From Paenibacillus_E allorhizoplanae (lineage in GTDB: Bacteria; Bacillota; Bacilli; Paenibacillales; NBRC-103111), in contig NZ_CAKMMW010000014.1 in assembly GCF_927798215.1 (NCBI RefSeq), forward strand, positions 130,388-194,387: a stretch of DNA of 64,000 nt, in the 5' to 3' direction. Positions 26,117 through 35,717 of the stretch are shown here, in pieces. Made by a program: the position numbers and the translations under genes. Below the pieces are notes generated by a model. That model did not search any database. It was not told where the DNA came from and was given only the letters and a program-made list of their open reading frames with translations. How positions within the stretch are numbered: the first letter of the stretch is position 1; each line of letters opens with the position of its first letter.

Positions 26117-27718
26117 TCAATCCCTCCAGCTTGCTGCGACAAACTTCTGTGGAGAGGTCCCGGTTATTTTTTTGAACAAGGTGCAAAAATACTTCTCATT
26201 ATGAACGCCAACAGCCTCTGCCAGCTCTAAATTCGAATAATCACGCTTACGCAGCAGCTCGATGGCCCGCTCAATCCTGCGCTTGGAGACATAATCAGTG
26301 AAATTGATCCCTAATTCTTTCTTGAAAAGCTCACTCACATACGTCGGATTCAAATGAATATGCTCTGCTACAACGCCTAGGGAAATCGATTCCTTCAGGT
26401 GATCCTCAACGAAACGCATCGCCTTCACCATTTCGAGGCGCAAACCGCTCCCTTCTGCACGGGCGTGCAGCTTCTCCCACTCCATGCGCAGACGCTCCAC
26501 CAGTTGATGCAGATGCGTACAGTCCGCAAATGTAACTACATCGGCTGTAACTTCATGATCAGCTGGTAGCATTCGCTGGCGAAGGCGTGCGCACCAGCCC
26601 TCGATATAACCTAGCAACTTGCTGGGAATAATCCGGTGGTTATGCAAAATATGCAGCAAAGGCGCAAGTGCTTCGCCTCCTGACGACTTCGCACTAGAGC
26701 GCTCGAGCGCTTGCTCGAAGCGTTCTGTGAGCTCGCGCCAGTCACTTTCGCTATAGCCTAGCCTGCGATTTGGCGTAATCACCGTGCCAAAGCTGGCGTA
26801 GAAGGTGTCGTCAAGCGCACCTTTGGCTTCCTCATAGGCCGCGGAAGCGGAACCCCAACCGTTGTACATCCGGCTCACACCCATCGAAACCGAGATCCGC
26901 AAATACGTTTTGATCGCATCACGGATACTTTCCCCAAGCTCGTAACAGTTCCGGTCGAACGACTGTTCGCTGCCTGCCCGAATCGTAGCCAGAGCAACGA
27001 TGACGCCCTGCTGCAACTCACAAGCGAAGCAGCTCCCATTCTCTCGGAGCACTTCCTCGATAATATTTAACATGCCGTACTTGAGCATATTACGGTCCGC
27101 TGGTGAATACTCCGAGCAGAATACATCGTAATTATCAAAACGCACTGCAAAGCACCCATACTGCCGCGGCTCAAAGCTTGGCACTAGCTCCGCACTTCGG
27201 CGCTCCATAACAGGATCAGATACCTCTCCACGGAGCAGTTCTTCCAGCAGATGCTTGCGCAGACGATAGGAATTCTCCTTCACAGATCCGCTGAGGCTTT
27301 GTAGGCGCCGCTCCTTCTCCTCACGTGCGATCACGTTATCGCGCGCTTTGGACAAGGCCATGCGCACATCTTCTTCGCGCAGGGGCACCTTGACCAAATA
27401 TTCAAACACACCCATGGCAATCGCTTGTTTGGCATAGGCGAAATCCGAGTAGGCGCTTAGGATGATGACTTCCACGCCAGGCAACCGCTCCCGCAGCTGA
27501 CGAACGAGCTCAATCCCGTCCATGCCAGGCATCACGATATCCGTGATAATGAGATCAGGACGCAGTTCTGTAGACTTCTCCAGCGCTTCAGCGCCCGAAT
27601 AAGCATGACCAACCAGCCGAAATGGCATCCGCCGCTCCGCCCACCGCCCGAAGTATGTCTCTAGTCGCTGCACCATCGGCGGCTCATCATCCACAATGAG
27701 GCAAGTCACCTCTCTCAT
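26117..27718 (-). CDS. YesN-type response regulator with AraC DNA-binding domain
   Basis: A 533-residue regulator. The N-terminal receiver has the acidic pair in LIVDDEPPM, phospho-acceptor Asp60 in DIVMPGMDG and the conserved Lys in EYLVKVPL. The middle is a long region of the kind seen in YesN proteins, and the last ~100 residues are a double helix-turn-helix AraC domain (SLGVVAEHIHLNPTYVSELF, KYFCTLFKKITGTSPQKF). It overlaps the kinase gene by 4 bases and probably activates the nearby transporter and hydrolase genes in response to an oligosaccharide. Confidence 0.9.
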   Translation of the reverse strand: MREVTCLIVDDEPPMVQRLETYFGRWAERRMPFRLVGHAYSGAEALEKSTELRPDLIITDIVMPGMDGIELVRQLRERLPGVEVIILSAYSDFAYAKQAIAMGVFEYLVKVPLREEDVRMALSKARDNVIAREEKERRLQSLSGSVKENSYRLRKHLLEELLRGEVSDPVMERRSAELVPSFEPRQYGCFAVRFDNYDVFCSEYSPADRNMLKYGMLNIIEEVLRENGSCFACELQQGVIVALATIRAGSEQSFDRNCYELGESIRDAIKTYLRISVSMGVSRMYNGWGSASAAYEEAKGALDDTFYASFGTVITPNRRLGYSESDWRELTERFEQALERSSAKSSGGEALAPLLHILHNHRIIPSKLLGYIEGWCARLRQRMLPADHEVTADVVTFADCTHLHQLVERLRMEWEKLHARAEGSGLRLEMVKAMRFVEDHLKESISLGVVAEHIHLNPTYVSELFKKELGINFTDYVSKRRIERAIELLRKRDYSNLELAEAVGVHNEKYFCTLFKKITGTSPQKFVAASWRD

Positions 27719-29499
27719 TGCGCCTCCCCCCTTCCGCGTTCCTCAAGCTGATCCTGTGCTGTATCATCTGGGAATGTCAGTGTTACACATGTTCCACGAC
27801 CTGGTTCACTCCATACGCTAAGCCCATAAGGCTCCCCGTAATTTAAACGTATGCGTTGATGAATGTTGTACAAGCCTATTCGTTTACGGTGATCAAAATT
27901 TCTCTCTACAGGATCCTCAAGTAATAGCTCAGTTGTCTTATCAGGTGTCATACCAATCCCTTGATCCTCAACTTCAACAATGAGTTTGCCATCACGACGG
28001 ACGGCAGATAACCGTATAGCTCCTGACTTACGTCCACCTGCATAGCCATGGAAAATACTGTTCTCCACAATCGGTTGCAACGCCATCCGTAATACAGGAA
28101 GTTCTAAAGTAACTGGATCAATCTCCTCTATGAGCTCAAATTCACAGTCATATCGGATCTTTTGAATATACAAATAATCCTTCACATTCCGGAGTTCCTG
28201 CTCCAAGTTGACACGGTCAGAGAACTCCGTAATGCCGTATTCTAGAATCGAAATCAGTGCTTCAATGATGTTATCTACTTCATGATAGCGCCCAAATGCG
28301 ACCACATTGGAGATTGAACCTAGCGTGTTGTATAGAAAATGCGGATTAATTTGAGACTGCAGCACTTGAATCTCTAACTCTTTCTTCTTGCGTTCGCCAC
28401 GGTTCACATGCTCAATTAAGGTGCGAATCTGGCCTAGCATGTCGTCGAATGTTGCTGCCAGTTTGCCGAATTCATCACGGCGTGCGCTCGATATGCTAAC
28501 GTTCAAATCTCCGTTACCGACTTGATTGATTTTACGAATCAGATAGTACACAGGCGTTCGAATCATGCGGGCTACGAAGCCAGCCGTCAACACACTAAGC
28601 AAGAAGCCCAACAGCAGCAGGCCTATGAAAAATGTCTCCATCCGCTTGAGCGAGGTTTGCAGCGTCGTTCCGTCATAGAAGGCAAAGACAATCCATTTGG
28701 TACGTGGATTAATGCTCTTCATAATCGTCACAGCAGTCCCGTTCATATGGTCAATAAAGACATCGTCCTTGGACTCGACAAGTTCCCGACCATCTCGGTC
28801 ATCAAAGTGCAAACGATGATCGACAATACTGAACAGGCGACTGCCCGCTGGCTCCAGAATGACACGTCCCTCTTTGTCCATAATGCCTAACTGCAAATCG
28901 TTGCTACCGCCGCCAATTTTCTGCAATCGCTCCTGCATCGCGGTTAGATTCAGATCCACAGCCACGGCCATGGGTTCGCCCGCTATGGTAATCGCTTTGG
29001 TGAAAGTGACTGTCCAACCGGAGAAGAAATTCTGATACGGCTGGCTAACCGTCACGGCCCCGTAGGCGTTACTGTAGGCCATTTTATATAGCGGATCCCG
29101 ATCATCTCTAGGGTCGTTAATGACCTTGGTTACAGGATTTCCGCCCAGTATGGACAAATCCTTGCGAATCACGTACACGTCCGTCAGCATGACCGAGTTC
29201 TCCCGATAGGCATTCTCCAGGGCAGCTTGCGCAGCCGTCAGATCATTACGCCACGAAGCCGCTGAAGTGGAGAGTTGGCCGATCGTATTTTGCACAAGAA
29301 GAAAGTATAGATCGATATATTCCTCTTCCTTATGCAGCAACTGTGTCGCTTGGTTGAGCTGACTCGAAGTAATTTCGTTCTTAATGTAACGGTAGGATAA
29401 ACCGCTTAGAATAGCCTCCGAGCTGAGCACGAAGACGAAACAGACCAAAAACAGTCGGAATGATATGTTATGAAACCATTTCTTGATCCAATCTCGCAT
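27715..29499 (-). CDS. YesM-type sensor histidine kinase
   Basis: A 594-residue membrane kinase: N-terminal helix at about 13-33, an extracellular Cache-like sensor to about 290, a second helix (GLLLLGFLLSVLTAGFV), HAMP, the His_kinase domain with the phospho-acceptor His near 387 in QINPHFLYNTLGS, and an ATPase domain with ENSIFHGYAGG and DQGIGMTPD. This is the LytS/YesM class. The ATG has GAGGGGTG upstream. It pairs with the AraC-type regulator immediately downstream. Confidence 0.92.
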   Translation of the reverse strand: MRDWIKKWFHNISFRLFLVCFVFVLSSEAILSGLSYRYIKNEITSSQLNQATQLLHKEEEYIDLYFLLVQNTIGQLSTSAASWRNDLTAAQAALENAYRENSVMLTDVYVIRKDLSILGGNPVTKVINDPRDDRDPLYKMAYSNAYGAVTVSQPYQNFFSGWTVTFTKAITIAGEPMAVAVDLNLTAMQERLQKIGGGSNDLQLGIMDKEGRVILEPAGSRLFSIVDHRLHFDDRDGRELVESKDDVFIDHMNGTAVTIMKSINPRTKWIVFAFYDGTTLQTSLKRMETFFIGLLLLGFLLSVLTAGFVARMIRTPVYYLIRKINQVGNGDLNVSISSARRDEFGKLAATFDDMLGQIRTLIEHVNRGERKKKELEIQVLQSQINPHFLYNTLGSISNVVAFGRYHEVDNIIEALISILEYGITEFSDRVNLEQELRNVKDYLYIQKIRYDCEFELIEEIDPVTLELPVLRMALQPIVENSIFHGYAGGRKSGAIRLSAVRRDGKLIVEVEDQGIGMTPDKTTELLLEDPVERNFDHRKRIGLYNIHQRIRLNYGEPYGLSVWSEPGRGTCVTLTFPDDTAQDQLEERGRGEAQ

Positions 29500-29533
29500 G
29501 TGCGCACCCCTCGTAGCTAGCTATACAAATGTG

Positions 29534-29560
29534 GAAAAAGAGGAGGCGTCTCCCCTTTTC
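29534..29560 (-). terminator. Terminator after the solute-binding protein gene
   Basis: Minus-strand AAAAGgGGAG-acgc-CTCCtCTTTTT, 11 bases after the gene stop and before the kinase. It may lower expression of the regulatory genes relative to the transporter genes. Confidence 0.65.
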
Positions 29561-29570
29561 CCTACCCTAT

Positions 29571-31184
29571 TTATTTTATTACACCGTCACCCTGCAACTG
29601 CTTCGTATAATTGGCAATCGCATCGTTCAGCTTGAATTTGTCCTGCAGCGTCTTCACGTACGTATCCCAGTTCGTTAAAGGCTCTTTGCCCGTTACAAAT
29701 TTGAGCATCATTTCATTGGCATATTTGAGGCGATCTTGCGACATCGGATCAGCCGGATCGTCAAAAACACGTGGATTTACGTTGTTATCCTTCAAATAAC
29801 TCGTGTTAATCTTCTGGTTCGCGTTCGTGATATCAGGTTTTTGGAAGTCGAAGTACACGCCATCCGTCGCTTTGCGAACGAAAGCATAGTTATAGCGCCA
29901 CTCAATTTCCTTCTCGTTATAAGTGGATCTATCAATTAGCTTCGGTGTGCCATTCGTCGCGGTAAAGGACTTATCTTTGATCCCATATGCAAGGAATGGA
30001 TACGCATCTTTATTGGTATATAGATATTGAATGAACTGCATCGCACGCTTCGCTTTGCCTGCATCCTTCATCGCTTCCTTGGAAAGTCCAATGAGTGACT
30101 GCTGGAATGGTTTTACGTCAAGAATTTGATCCCCATACGGCCCCTTTGGAGGCGCGATTTGCTTCCAATCCGGCACACTGCCACCGGCATCCTGCATTTT
30201 CTTCGTTTCCGCAGGCTCCGAACGGCGCCAGTCTTCGATCATAATACCAACCTTGCCTTGGTACATTTTATTATCACGTTTGAGTCCGTCGTCGATCGTT
30301 ACCCAGTCAGGGTCAACCACTTTCGCATCGATCATTTCTTTAATAAACGTCAGCGCTTCTTTCGTTTTCGCGTCGGTGTTGTAGACAACCACCTTACCGT
30401 CTTTGACATCTACAAAGTTAGGCTGTACACCGTACATCCAGAAAATCTGTTGGAAGCCTTGCGCACCACTCGTGCTATAACCCAGTGAGCCGTCCTTCGG
30501 CAGCATCGCGACATAACCATACGTATCGTTCTTGCCATTACCATCTGGATCGTTAAAAGTGAACGCTTTCATAACGTTGAGCAATTCTTGTGGATTCGTC
30601 GGAACCGACAGGTTCAACTTTTTGAGCCACGTATTATTGATCCACCAACCATTTACGCCTCCAACGGCTTCGGAAGCTGGTAAACCAATCGTATGACCTT
30701 TATATTTCATAGGCTCGAGGCGCGAAGGGTCGAATGCTTTCGGAAGCTCTGGGAACTCCTTCAACAAATCATCGAGATCGGCTAGCAAGCCTTGATCGTA
30801 ATATTTAATCGCAGAGGCACGGTCAGGAAAAGAGACAATATCAGGAATTTGATTGGAGGAGATCAGCAGATTGAGCTTATCCTTCCAATTCTCGCCGCCC
30901 ATGATCATATCGAGATCCATATTGTTGTCTTTCTCGATCATTTGACGGATCGGATCCTGCTCTTTCGCTGGCATTGGCGTTGTTAACCGATAACCGACTG
31001 TATTATAAAAGCTAACTTTATACTTCTTATCAGCTTCCACCGGCTTTGCCGTTTGCGTGGCTCCAGTAGAGGGGGCAACGCTCGCGCTTGGTGAAGCCGT
31101 ATTCTCAGCCTTGCTGCAGCCTGCAGCAACAACCCCTAGGATTACAGTCATACTAAGCAACGCACTTGCGTGATTCTTTTTCAT
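29571..31184 (-). CDS. Extracellular sugar-binding lipoprotein of an ABC transporter (LplA-like)
   Basis: 537 residues with a lipoprotein signal: ILGVVAAGCS puts the lipidated Cys at 23, followed by a Ser/Thr/Ala linker. The body is a cluster-B/LplA-like solute-binding protein, with DPDGNGKNDTYGY, an EF-hand-like loop often seen in this family, and GKVGIMIEDWRRSEP. It delivers a sugar oligomer to the two permeases encoded upstream. No ATPase gene is present, as usual for transporters that share MsmX-type ATPases. Confidence 0.92.
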   Translation of the reverse strand: MKKNHASALLSMTVILGVVAAGCSKAENTASPSASVAPSTGATQTAKPVEADKKYKVSFYNTVGYRLTTPMPAKEQDPIRQMIEKDNNMDLDMIMGGENWKDKLNLLISSNQIPDIVSFPDRASAIKYYDQGLLADLDDLLKEFPELPKAFDPSRLEPMKYKGHTIGLPASEAVGGVNGWWINNTWLKKLNLSVPTNPQELLNVMKAFTFNDPDGNGKNDTYGYVAMLPKDGSLGYSTSGAQGFQQIFWMYGVQPNFVDVKDGKVVVYNTDAKTKEALTFIKEMIDAKVVDPDWVTIDDGLKRDNKMYQGKVGIMIEDWRRSEPAETKKMQDAGGSVPDWKQIAPPKGPYGDQILDVKPFQQSLIGLSKEAMKDAGKAKRAMQFIQYLYTNKDAYPFLAYGIKDKSFTATNGTPKLIDRSTYNEKEIEWRYNYAFVRKATDGVYFDFQKPDITNANQKINTSYLKDNNVNPRVFDDPADPMSQDRLKYANEMMLKFVTGKEPLTNWDTYVKTLQDKFKLNDAIANYTKQLQGDGVIK

Positions 31185-31263
31185 CTTGAACCTCTCCCTT
31201 TAGTCTATTATACATGCTATATCGAGAGTTGCCTCTAGATATCATCGCGATTTTGGCCCCCTA

Positions 31264-32136
31264 TTAACCTTTTACAGAGCCAAGCAGAACACCTCGGGTA
31301 AAATGCTTCTGGATGAACGGATACACAACCAGAATCGGTAACGTTGTAATGGCGACTGATGCCATTTGAACCGAAATTGGGTTTACCGAGTTAGCAGCTT
31401 CTGCTGCGTCCCCGCTAATTGCGACAGAGGCGAGTAAGATCTGCCTTAGAAATAGCTGAACAGGCTGATTCTCTGGGGTGTTGATGTAGAGCAGGGCATC
31501 GAAATAACTATTCCAGTGCCAAACCGCATAGAAAAGGCCAATTGTCGCGATAATCGGTACAGACAACGGGATTACGATGCGTACCAGGATGGCGATTTCA
31601 CCCGCTCCATCGATTCGAGCAGCTTCATCAATAGCCTCTGGCAGCTGTTCGAAAAAGCTTTTCACAATCATGAGATAGAACGCATTGATCAATCCGGGAA
31701 TAATGAGTGACCATTCGGAATCGAGCAGTCCTATATTTTTCACGAGCAAGTACCCCGGAATAATGCCGCCGTTGAACAGCATGGTGAATACGATGAACAG
31801 CAGGAATGGGCTTCGACCAGGCAACGCTTTGCGCGAGAGCGGAAGTGCTGTGATTACGGTGAACACTAAGTTCAGCAGCGTACCGACAATGACACGAAAG
31901 AGGGTCACTTGGTAGGCGTCGAGTAACCGGCCCCCTTGCATAATCTCTCGGTAAGCCGTCAATGTGGTATGCGTCGGGATAATAACCAGCCCGTCTTTCT
32001 TAATGAACTCGGATATCGGTGTTAGTGAGACGCTGATGACATACAGGAAGGGCAATACACAGGAAGCAGCGAGCAGGCTGAGCAGCAAATAGTTAACGCC
32101 TTGGGCGAGCCGGTCGCCTGTGGTCATGTGACGCAT
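31264..32136 (-). CDS. Carbohydrate ABC transporter permease (LplC/AraQ-like)
   Basis: 290 residues, six predicted membrane helices. The EAA loop EAARIDGAGEIAILVRIVIPLS, which contacts the ATPase, is intact, and the family ending FTRGVLLGSVKG is present. It is the partner of the permease encoded 15 bases upstream, and belongs to the MalG-like half of the pair. Confidence 0.93.
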   Translation of the reverse strand: MRHMTTGDRLAQGVNYLLLSLLAASCVLPFLYVISVSLTPISEFIKKDGLVIIPTHTTLTAYREIMQGGRLLDAYQVTLFRVIVGTLLNLVFTVITALPLSRKALPGRSPFLLFIVFTMLFNGGIIPGYLLVKNIGLLDSEWSLIIPGLINAFYLMIVKSFFEQLPEAIDEAARIDGAGEIAILVRIVIPLSVPIIATIGLFYAVWHWNSYFDALLYINTPENQPVQLFLRQILLASVAISGDAAEAANSVNPISVQMASVAITTLPILVVYPFIQKHFTRGVLLGSVKG

Positions 32137-32151
32137 GGATGATTCCTCCTT

Positions 32152-33054
32152 CTACCAGATTTGTCCGTCGAATTTTTTGGCAATCCGATTCGCACCCAGT
32201 ACAAGCACGAAGCCGATTACTGATTTAAACAACCCGACAGCGGTAGCAAGTCCAATACGTCCCTCTTGTAAACCGACCCGATACACCCATGTCTCGATAA
32301 CATCGGCCTTCTCTTGATTAAGCGGATTGAGCATAATGAAGATTTGATCAAAACCAACATCAAGAATGGCGCTGAGCCGCAGCACCAGCATGAGGATAAT
32401 GACGTTGCGAATACCTGGCAGTGTAATATGCCATAACTGACGGGACTGAGAGGCGCCATCCATCGTTGCTGCTTCGTAAAGGCTCGGATCGATACCCGTG
32501 AGTGCTGCCAAGTAAATGATGGCCCCCCAGCCGACTGACTGCCAAATATCCGTTGTTACGATAAGGGTTCGGATCAGACCAGACTCCGTTAAGAAGGATA
32601 TGCGGTCTAAGTGGAGGGCGGTTAACAACTGGTTAACGAGCCCTGTTCCAGGTGCGAGGAACGCAACCAGCAAGCCGTAAATTATGACCCATGACAGAAA
32701 GTGAGGCAGGTAGGTCAGGGTTTGAATGGTTCTTTTGAACCCCGCCCCAGTAACGGCATTAAGCATTAACGCTAGAATAATCGGTGCTGGAAATGAAAAG
32801 ACGAGCTTGTAAAACGAAATGAGAATGGTGTTTCCGATAATTTGCTTGAAGTACACACCATCGAAAAATAGCTGAAAGTTCTGCCAGCCGACCCACGGGC
32901 TTTCCCAGAGTCCTTGCAGGACGTTGTAGTTCTTAAATGCAGCGGCGATGTACACCATCGGCACATATTTGAATACCGCAAAGTACAGCAAGCCCGGAAT
33001 TAATAGGGAATACATCACACCGTATCTTCGCAGCAGGTTCATCGTTCGATGCAT
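32152..33054 (-). CDS. Carbohydrate ABC transporter permease (LplB/YteP-like)
   Basis: 300 residues with the EAA loop YEAATMDGASQSRQLWHITLPG and the typical YteP/LplB N-terminal KYVPMVYIAAAFKNYN. It is the MalF-like half of the heterodimer. Ribosome-binding site GGAGAGG precedes the ATG. A terminator-like hairpin lies between it and the GH43-like gene, so it may start its own transcript. Confidence 0.93.
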   Translation of the reverse strand: MHRTMNLLRRYGVMYSLLIPGLLYFAVFKYVPMVYIAAAFKNYNVLQGLWESPWVGWQNFQLFFDGVYFKQIIGNTILISFYKLVFSFPAPIILALMLNAVTGAGFKRTIQTLTYLPHFLSWVIIYGLLVAFLAPGTGLVNQLLTALHLDRISFLTESGLIRTLIVTTDIWQSVGWGAIIYLAALTGIDPSLYEAATMDGASQSRQLWHITLPGIRNVIILMLVLRLSAILDVGFDQIFIMLNPLNQEKADVIETWVYRVGLQEGRIGLATAVGLFKSVIGFVLVLGANRIAKKFDGQIW

Positions 33055-33157
33055 GAGCTGCCTCTCCTCTCTCTGTTTGTTATACCTTCATTGTAGCGCC
33101 GCGGAAGGAGCGATCCTTTTCATATCTTTGGCAGATGGTCTAAAATCTTCGGAAATA

Positions 33158-33190
33158 CGAAAGCCGCCTCCTAGTTGGAGACGGCTTTGC
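33158..33190 (-). terminator. Terminator-like hairpin after the GH43-like gene
   Basis: Minus-strand AAAGCCGtCTCC-aacta-GGAGgCGGCTTT, followed by CGTATTTCC rather than a clean T-run. It begins at the gene end and could be a partial terminator or RNA-stability element between the first gene and the permeases. Confidence 0.55.
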
Positions 33191-33194
33191 TAGA

Positions 33195-34223
33195 TCAATT
33201 ATCGACGAGCTTGATGTAATCGTAGGCTAATGGAATTCGGATGTTATATGATCGGCTTCCCTCCCGTTCAAGCACGGCGCACAGCAGGACGGCAGGCATT
33301 CCGCTCTCGTCGAACCATAGCTGGGGGCGTTCCAGTCTGAGGACGGATTGTGCGACCTGATGAGCCCAGGGAATTTGTAAATCGAAAGCCAGTACATGCC
33401 GCGATGGTCGCCATGAAATTCCGTCTGATGATTCAAATAAGGCCACAGAACCACGTTCAGATTTCGTAAAATAACCTTGAAAATCCTTCATCAATGCATA
33501 GTACGCATTGCCCTGACACCAAACACAAGGGTCCTCTACCGCCCAATCGTTCGTTGGGTTCGTTACTGTTGGGGCTGGCTGCTTGCGGAATGGTCCAAGC
33601 GGATGATCAGCAAAGGCAACACCAGCGTTAACAGCTCCACCCTTTGGCGGAGGGCCCTCAGCCACACCTTTGTACATCATCAGGATACGGCCGTCAGCGG
33701 ACACACACACCGTAGGGTTGCTCGTCATGAGTCCATCCCACTCTTCTGGGGAGACATCGAGCACGGGCGACGTCCCTCGAGTCCATGGACCAGCGGGATG
33801 ATCGGCCACAGCAACGCCGATACGTTGATGGTTGCGATACGCCCACCAAGTTGCCTCATCGGCAGGTTGGTCGAGATCAAACTCGGGGCCATGCGTTCCC
33901 ATGTAATACAAGTAATAACGATTACCATAGCGCAAAATGGCTGGATTGTGTGCCACATCCTTGTCCCAGCTCGCTACGCCATCTCTACATGTCCAAACCG
34001 TATCCACGTGATGGAACGGACCCAACGGATTATTGGCAACCGCATAGGCGATTTCGGAATGCGTGGCCCATGCCTCAAAACCAGCACGTTCAGGCCAACG
34101 CGAATAATACAAGTAAAACCTCCCCTCCGCATCTTGTGTCATCGATCCACACCAAACATGCCATCCATCTAGCTCGAACTTCGCCCCAGCCGGCACGGGC
34201 CGAAGCATCTCCTGAAAATTCAT
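33195..34223 (-). CDS. GH43/GH117-like five-bladed beta-propeller glycosidase
   Basis: About 342 residues, no signal peptide. Repeated propeller motifs are visible: GRFYLYYSRWP, NRYYLYYMGTHGP, SNPTVCVSADGRILMMYKG and AVEDPCVWCQGNAYYALMKD, typical of the GH43/62/32/68/117/130 superfamily. The substrate cannot be read from the sequence; the neighbours suggest a plant-polymer oligosaccharide. Start ATG 34223 has AGGAGAGG upstream; a GTG two codons earlier is closer to that site. It heads the locus. Confidence 0.78.
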   Translation of the reverse strand: MNFQEMLRPVPAGAKFELDGWHVWCGSMTQDAEGRFYLYYSRWPERAGFEAWATHSEIAYAVANNPLGPFHHVDTVWTCRDGVASWDKDVAHNPAILRYGNRYYLYYMGTHGPEFDLDQPADEATWWAYRNHQRIGVAVADHPAGPWTRGTSPVLDVSPEEWDGLMTSNPTVCVSADGRILMMYKGVAEGPPPKGGAVNAGVAFADHPLGPFRKQPAPTVTNPTNDWAVEDPCVWCQGNAYYALMKDFQGYFTKSERGSVALFESSDGISWRPSRHVLAFDLQIPWAHQVAQSVLRLERPQLWFDESGMPAVLLCAVLEREGSRSYNIRIPLAYDYIKLVDN

Positions 34224-34387
34224 GCACACCTCTCCTAGCTGTGTAAGGGTTTACATTCATACAGAACCAGTGTAAGGCGTCTACCGCGCGGAAAGGTTTC
34301 ATATTTTCGTAAGTTGGTTTGAAGTTTTGGGATGTATGAGTAGCGGATTGATGTGTAGTTCGCGGGGCAGCCGGGAGTTGGGGGGAA

Positions 34388-34420
34388 CAAAAAAAAGACC
34401 AGCTCCTATGAGCTGGCCCT
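34388..34420 (-). terminator. Terminator of the rpiB-ywlG-glyA operon
   Basis: Minus-strand CCAGCTC-ata-GGAGCTGG followed by TCTTTTTTTT, beginning about 10 bases past glyA. Confidence 0.9.
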
Positions 34421-34430
34421 ATAAAAGCTA

Positions 34431-35681
34431 CTAGTAAGTCAAACCTAGGTAAAGCGGGAATTGTGCCGTTAGATCAGACACCATGCCACGAGCTTTCTCA
34501 AGCGTAGCTTCGTCTTTCGGATTTTTCAAAGTAAGACCGATAACCTTCGCGATTGTTTTCATCGCTTCTTCGTCCATGCCGCGGGAAGTAACAGCTGGTG
34601 TACCCAAACGGATACCGCTTGTTACGAACGGGCTAGTTGGGTCGAAAGGAATCGCGTTTTTGTTCGCTGTAATACCGATTTCATCCAAAACGTGCTCAGC
34701 GTCTTTACCGGAGATGTTCAGGTTACGCAAGTCAACCAACATCAAGTGGTTGTCTGTACCGCCGGAAACAAGGTTGATACCTTCAGCTGTCAGAGCAGTC
34801 GCCAATGCTTGAGCGTTGTTGATGACATTTTGACCGTAAACTTTGAAATCTGGTTGAAGAGCTTCACCAAAGGAAACAGCTTTAGCCGCAATTGTATGCA
34901 TCAAAGGCCCACCTTGGGAACCAGGGAATACCGCTTTATCAATCGCTGCAGCCCATGCTTTCTTCGTAAGAATCATACCGCCGCGAGGACCACGAAGCGT
35001 TTTGTGTGTTGTAGTTGTTACGAAATGTGCATGTGGCACTGGGTTCGGGTGCAAACCAGCTGCTACTAGACCTGCAATGTGCGCCATATCAACGAAGAAC
35101 AATGCACCTACATCGTTAGCGATGGAAGCCAATGCTTCGAAATCAATCGTACGCGGGTACGCACTTGCACCAGCAACTAACATGCGAGGCTTATGTTTGA
35201 AAGCTGCTTTACGAACATCATCGTAGTCGATGCGGAAATCTTTTTCGCTTACGCCGTAAGCTACGAAGTTGTACAGAATACCGGAAGCATTTACTGGGCT
35301 ACCGTGTGTTAAGTGACCACCATGCGCAAGGTTCATACCAAGAACCGTGTCACCAGGGTTTAGAGCAGCCAAGTAAACAGCCATGTTCGCTTGTGCACCG
35401 GAATGCGGTTGAACGTTAGCGTGCTCAGCACCGAAGAGCTCTTTCGCGCGATCACGAGCGATATCTTCCACGATGTCTACGTACTCACAGCCACCGTAGT
35501 ATCTTTTGCCTGGGTAACCTTCAGCATATTTGTTCGTAAGTACAGTACCCATAGCTTCAAGAACCGCTTGGCTCACGATGTTCTCGGAAGCAATTAGCTC
35601 AATTTTGTCGCGTTGACGGCCAAGCTCAAGGTTCATTGCTTCTACGATTTTCGGATCTTGCTTGCTCAAAAAGTTTGTCAT
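34431..35681 (-). CDS. glyA: Serine hydroxymethyltransferase
   Basis: PLP enzyme that converts serine and tetrahydrofolate to glycine and methylene-tetrahydrofolate, the main entry to one-carbon metabolism. 416 residues. The PLP Lys is near 227 in TTTTHKTLRGPRGG; PHSGAQANMAVYLA and EGYPGKRYYGG are also conserved. It is the last gene of an operon preceded by a ZTP riboswitch, which fits: ZTP signals shortage of formyl-tetrahydrofolate. Confidence 0.97.
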   Translation of the reverse strand: MTNFLSKQDPKIVEAMNLELGRQRDKIELIASENIVSQAVLEAMGTVLTNKYAEGYPGKRYYGGCEYVDIVEDIARDRAKELFGAEHANVQPHSGAQANMAVYLAALNPGDTVLGMNLAHGGHLTHGSPVNASGILYNFVAYGVSEKDFRIDYDDVRKAAFKHKPRMLVAGASAYPRTIDFEALASIANDVGALFFVDMAHIAGLVAAGLHPNPVPHAHFVTTTTHKTLRGPRGGMILTKKAWAAAIDKAVFPGSQGGPLMHTIAAKAVSFGEALQPDFKVYGQNVINNAQALATALTAEGINLVSGGTDNHLMLVDLRNLNISGKDAEHVLDEIGITANKNAIPFDPTSPFVTSGIRLGTPAVTSRGMDEEAMKTIAKVIGLTLKNPKDEATLEKARGMVSDLTAQFPLYLGLTY

Positions 35682-35717
35682 ATGGAATTCCTCCTAAAGA
35701 TGATAGTTAACATGTAA

